A stretch of 64,000 nucleotides of DNA, from NCBI GenBank assembly GCA_947625465.1, contig CANQOK010000006.1:1-64000 (forward strand), given 5' to 3'. A program made the position numbers and the translations under genes. Positions within the stretch are counted from its first letter, which is position 1; every line of letters begins with the position of its first letter. The notes beneath the pieces are model-generated. The model did not search any database. It was given only the letters and a program-made list of their open reading frames with translations, and was not told where the DNA came from. This document shows, in pieces, positions 61,545 through 64,000 of the stretch. This DNA comes from an uncultured Lachnospiraceae bacterium (GTDB taxonomy: Bacteria > Bacillota > Clostridia > Lachnospirales > Lachnospiraceae).

Positions 61545-63131
61545 TTATATTGTATTTCTGAGTTCCTTGGAAACCTGACCCAGTAATTCCCAGGCAGCGT
61601 CCCGCTCCTTCTTTTGTTCGTCTGTCAGTCTCTCATATCCGCACAGCATGGGATGCTGTTTTTTCACATCATCGTGCACCGGCCCATAGCTCCAGTTATA
61701 AAAAACATAGAAGCGAAGCCATCGCATATAATCCAGCCTGCGATAATTCTCCTGTACTGCCTCCGCGGATTTTGTCTCACAGTATTTTTGATACGCCAGT
61801 TCCGCCGCGGATGCGGTTAATCCCGTAATGGTTTCATCTCCCAGAAGAATCCTGACTTTCATATGCAGATGATCCGCCGCGACGATCTTAGACTGCCTGT
61901 GAAAATCATCCAGTTCATCCCAGTCAAGGGTCGGATAGGAAACAGACCTGCGGAATATATCATTGATCGCGATAGCCGCGCGATTCAGATCGGTGCGCAT
62001 GATCTGGCGCAGCGTATAGATCTCCTCGTTAGTTCCAAAATAGGATACGCCCGGCGCTTTCCGGCTGTTGCGCAGATCGATCCGGCCGCGCGTTTTATAA
62101 TATCGGGTCATCTTCCAGAAGATACTCCAGCCTTCCTGCTCATCATCTTCACAGATAATGATCCGGTCCGCCTGTTCTAAAAGCTGTGGCTGTTCTCCCC
62201 AGAAATCTTCATGAAAGAACAGGGAATCCCGTGTATCAGACGCTTCATTCAGCGCAAATACATCCTGCAGCCGATAATGCAGCGCAAGAAATTCCTTGGC
62301 GTCTCCGAAAATATGATACTGAATATGCTGGCCGGTTGAGAGCACATTGATGAGAATCGCCCGTTCCAGAATGCTCCAGCCATAATTTCCGAATCCGATG
62401 ATCACAATGGTTTTTTCATGGCTGCACAGCGGTTTGGATAACCAATACTGTCTGGCGCAGCAGTCATAGCTGTGGAAAAAATTGATATTGCCGGATAACT
62501 TGTCCTGCCCGTTCGAGGTCCGGGCGTAGACTTCGATCGGAAGTTCATGCAGGTTGTTGGCCCGGCTGTTCACGCCGATATCGTTCTCCTTCATGAAGAA
62601 AACTTTGCATTTCGTTCCGACATTTTTCTTTTTCGCCACGATCTTTGGCAGCGATGTACTGAGAAAGACGCAGGAATAATCCGGGTCTTCACTGTGCTCG
62701 TCTCTTTTTTCTCCGTAGATGATGACCGCTTTCGGATCATTTCTATAGATATCGGCCGCCAAGGCATTAGATTCCGCTCCATAATCGGCAAAATAATACC
62801 AGTTCTTTCTGCGCTGAAATTTCAGCAGAAACAGCGGAAGCACTTCACTGGTTAAAAAAGATACCATAGCGCCCAGCAATGTCACCATAATACCGGTGGC
62901 AAGCAGTAAAAACACAACCCCTACCGCATGTCCCAGCGGCGTCACCGGGACCAGATCTCCATATCCCACCGAAGTCAGCGTGACCAGGGAATACCAGAAC
63001 GCGTCCCATATCGTTTGAATGGAGGCATTTCCGTGGGCAGACTCAGAAAAATAAAGCGCGATGACCAGAGCGACATAAACGCCGGTCAGCACCAGGATCA
63101 GATACAGATAGAACTTTTTCCTCGTCTTCAT
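61545..63131 (-). CDS. K+ channel-like protein with RCK-type domain and C-terminal RyR domain
   Basis: The 528-residue protein has a two-helix pore module: outer helix (about 8-30), pore loop with the selectivity filter TSVGYGDL (about 53-60) and inner helix (about 65-90). A TrkA/RCK-like cytoplasmic region follows, with a Rossmann loop in IVIIGFGNYGWSI. The last 70 residues (MRWLRFYVFYNWSYGPVHDD, KKQHPMLCGYERLTDEQKKERDAAWELL) match the ryanodine-receptor RyR repeat, known in some bacterial channels. Ligand or voltage control is unknown; c-di-AMP is possible because the window also encodes cdaA. The ATG at 63131 follows GGAGGAGG eight bases upstream. Confidence 0.88.
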   Translation of the reverse strand: MKTRKKFYLYLILVLTGVYVALVIALYFSESAHGNASIQTIWDAFWYSLVTLTSVGYGDLVPVTPLGHAVGVVFLLLATGIMVTLLGAMVSFLTSEVLPLFLLKFQRRKNWYYFADYGAESNALAADIYRNDPKAVIIYGEKRDEHSEDPDYSCVFLSTSLPKIVAKKKNVGTKCKVFFMKENDIGVNSRANNLHELPIEVYARTSNGQDKLSGNINFFHSYDCCARQYWLSKPLCSHEKTIVIIGFGNYGWSILERAILINVLSTGQHIQYHIFGDAKEFLALHYRLQDVFALNEASDTRDSLFFHEDFWGEQPQLLEQADRIIICEDDEQEGWSIFWKMTRYYKTRGRIDLRNSRKAPGVSYFGTNEEIYTLRQIMRTDLNRAAIAINDIFRRSVSYPTLDWDELDDFHRQSKIVAADHLHMKVRILLGDETITGLTASAAELAYQKYCETKSAEAVQENYRRLDYMRWLRFYVFYNWSYGPVHDDVKKQHPMLCGYERLTDEQKKERDAAWELLGQVSKELRNTI

Positions 63132-63198
63132 GAAGCACACCTCCTCCGTTTTTCCCCGCGCTTTTCCTGATGTTTCCCGGGCATCAGGCTATATGAAA

Positions 63199-63204
63199 AA
63201 TATA
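63199..63204 (-). promoter_or_regulatory. -10 box of the channel gene promoter
   Basis: On the minus strand TATATT (63199-63204) is preceded by TGG, giving an extended -10. The -35 region is poor. Direct repeats lie upstream (63237-63272), where an activator could bind. Confidence 0.55.
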
Positions 63205-63236
63205 CCACTTTGCAGGGGAAAAGTACAGAATAATTT

Positions 63237-63272
63237 TTCCGACGATTGGCGGGATTTTATTCCGACGATTGG
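63237..63272. repeat. direct repeat upstream of the channel promoter
   Basis: TTCCGACGATTGG occurs at 63237-63249 and again at 63260-63272, a 23-base period (about two helical turns). Centred about 50-80 bases upstream of the probable start of transcription, they look like paired regulator sites. The rest of 63141-63312 shows nothing else. Confidence 0.6.
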
Positions 63273-63312
63273 TGAGAAAATAATCGCCGCTACAGTTTAA
63301 AGGGAATTAAAA

Positions 63313-63349
63313 AAGCGAGTAAACGGATCTGTCCCAGGTTTACTCGCTT
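63313..63349. terminator. terminator of the vWA gene
   Basis: Stem AAGCGAGTAAAC (63313-63324) / GTTTACTCGCTT (63338-63349), T-rich on the right and an A-run on the left, so it can work on either strand. It ends the minus-strand gene that stops at 63372. Confidence 0.85.
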
Positions 63350-63371
63350 CTTCTTTTAAGAGACCGACGTC

Positions 63372-64000
63372 TCATTTCCTGCTGTTTTTATCGTCCTCGA
63401 TCTTCCTGCCCCAATCGGCTGTGATCGGCATATCGCAGCGCATCGCGCAGACCGTTTCTGACACAGTATCGTAAAGTACCTGCGTCCCTTTTCTGTCAGC
63501 ACGGTAATTGACGGCCCGTTCCCGCCCGATCCCGATATTTCCCGCTGTTTCCACTGCGTCGATATTGGCACCGATAAAAAGGAACTCCCAGCCGTATTGC
63601 TCCTTCTCGCGCGCGATCATCTTTTTCACTTCATTACTCGAATATCTGCGGCTGGCGTTTTCCAGCCCGTCGGTTATGATCACGAACAACGTATGCGCCG
63701 GCACATCCTCCGGACGGGCGTATTTATGAATATTTCCGATGTGATGGATCGCTCCGCCGATCGCATCGAACAGAGCCGTACACCCGCGGACGGTATAGTC
63801 TTCCTCCGTCATCTTCGGCACATCCGCCAGTGGAATACGGTCGTAAAGCACCTCGCTCACATTGTCAAAGAGGACTGTGGAAACATAGCATTCCCCGTCC
63901 TCTTTTCGCTGCTTCCCGATCAGCGCGTTAAACCCGCCGACAGTGTCGCTTTCCAGCCCTGCCATTGATCCGCTGCGGTCCAAAATAAATACCAGTTCCG
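63372..64000 (-). CDS. von Willebrand factor A domain protein, 5' end beyond the window
   Basis: The frame runs off the right edge; about 209 residues are visible. It starts inside the vWA fold with the MIDAS motif DRSGSM, preceded by ELVFIL, and shows the later metal-binding Thr (RGCTALFDAI) and Asp (FVIITDGLENAS). The last strands and a short polar tail (KIEDDKNSRK) follow. vWA proteins of this type are often cytoplasmic and linked to stress or tellurium-resistance-like operons; the partner genes would be outside the window. A terminator follows at 63313-63349. Confidence 0.88.
   Translation of the reverse strand, partial: ELVFILDRSGSMAGLESDTVGGFNALIGKQRKEDGECYVSTVLFDNVSEVLYDRIPLADVPKMTEEDYTVRGCTALFDAIGGAIHHIGNIHKYARPEDVPAHTLFVIITDGLENASRRYSSNEVKKMIAREKEQYGWEFLFIGANIDAVETAGNIGIGRERAVNYRADRKGTQVLYDTVSETVCAMRCDMPITADWGRKIEDDKNSRK

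Overview
The window looks like a chromosomal segment of an anaerobic gut-type Bacillota, most likely Lachnospiraceae. Supporting evidence: strong AGGAGG ribosome sites, sigma-A promoters, a CdaA/CdaR pair, an [FeFe]-hydrogenase maturase, a rubrerythrin/PerR-like oxygen defence block, ferredoxin proteins and hemicellulose-degrading enzymes. Base composition is fairly even except for a clearly AT-rich block at about 15.4-20.2 kb. I saw no tRNA, rRNA, CRISPR array, transposase or phage gene.

Layout. 1-980: end of an unidentified gene and a two-cluster ferredoxin protein. 9116 down to 1122 (minus): an eight-gene run from one strong promoter, with two membrane proteins, cdaA and cdaR (c-di-AMP synthesis and control), an HPr protein, galE, leuA and an LCP cell-wall ligase. 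9230-12568: a large hybrid kinase ending in an HD-GYP (c-di-GMP) domain. 12.7-15.3 kb: larB-larC for the nickel-pincer cofactor and a small coiled-coil protein. 15.4-20.2 kb: an AT-rich cassette (zinc-ribbon/MORN membrane protein, Cys-rich lipoprotein-like peptide, divergent Lgt, 633-residue unknown protein) under a divergent XRE regulator with two matching operators. This is the best candidate here for an undescribed system.

20.2-24.7 kb: an RlmI-like methyltransferase and carbonic anhydrase, then a Fur/PerR-type regulator and an in-frame rubredoxin-glutamate synthase-rubrerythrin fusion with an internal start site. 24.7-27.7 kb: a PepD dipeptidase and a YfcC-type carrier. 27.7-30.9 kb: a decayed lipoprotein gene, an Rrf2 regulator, hydE and tcdA. 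30.9-39.5 kb (minus): xanthine dehydrogenase (xdhB plus a fused iron-sulfur/molybdopterin subunit), xpt, three secreted or anchored proteins of unknown function and a YeiH-type exporter. 39.6-43.5 kb (plus): a probable molybdate/tungstate uptake operon (FecCD-type ABC transporter, ModE-like regulator, MocA-like transferase) with a near-perfect ModE box on its promoter; it would supply the molybdenum cofactor for the divergent xanthine dehydrogenase. An NCS2 purine permease follows.

45.1-47.2 kb: a MATE exporter and a LytTR response-regulator gene whose receiver is mostly deleted. 47.3-58.2 kb: a hemicellulose locus (two esterases, GH51 arabinofuranosidase, xylulokinase, FucI-like isomerase, GH120 beta-xylosidase, AraC regulator). 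58.2-64 kb: a small membrane protein, GH88 hydrolase, AIM24 protein, short-chain dehydrogenase, a K+ channel with a RyR domain, and a von Willebrand A protein running off the end.
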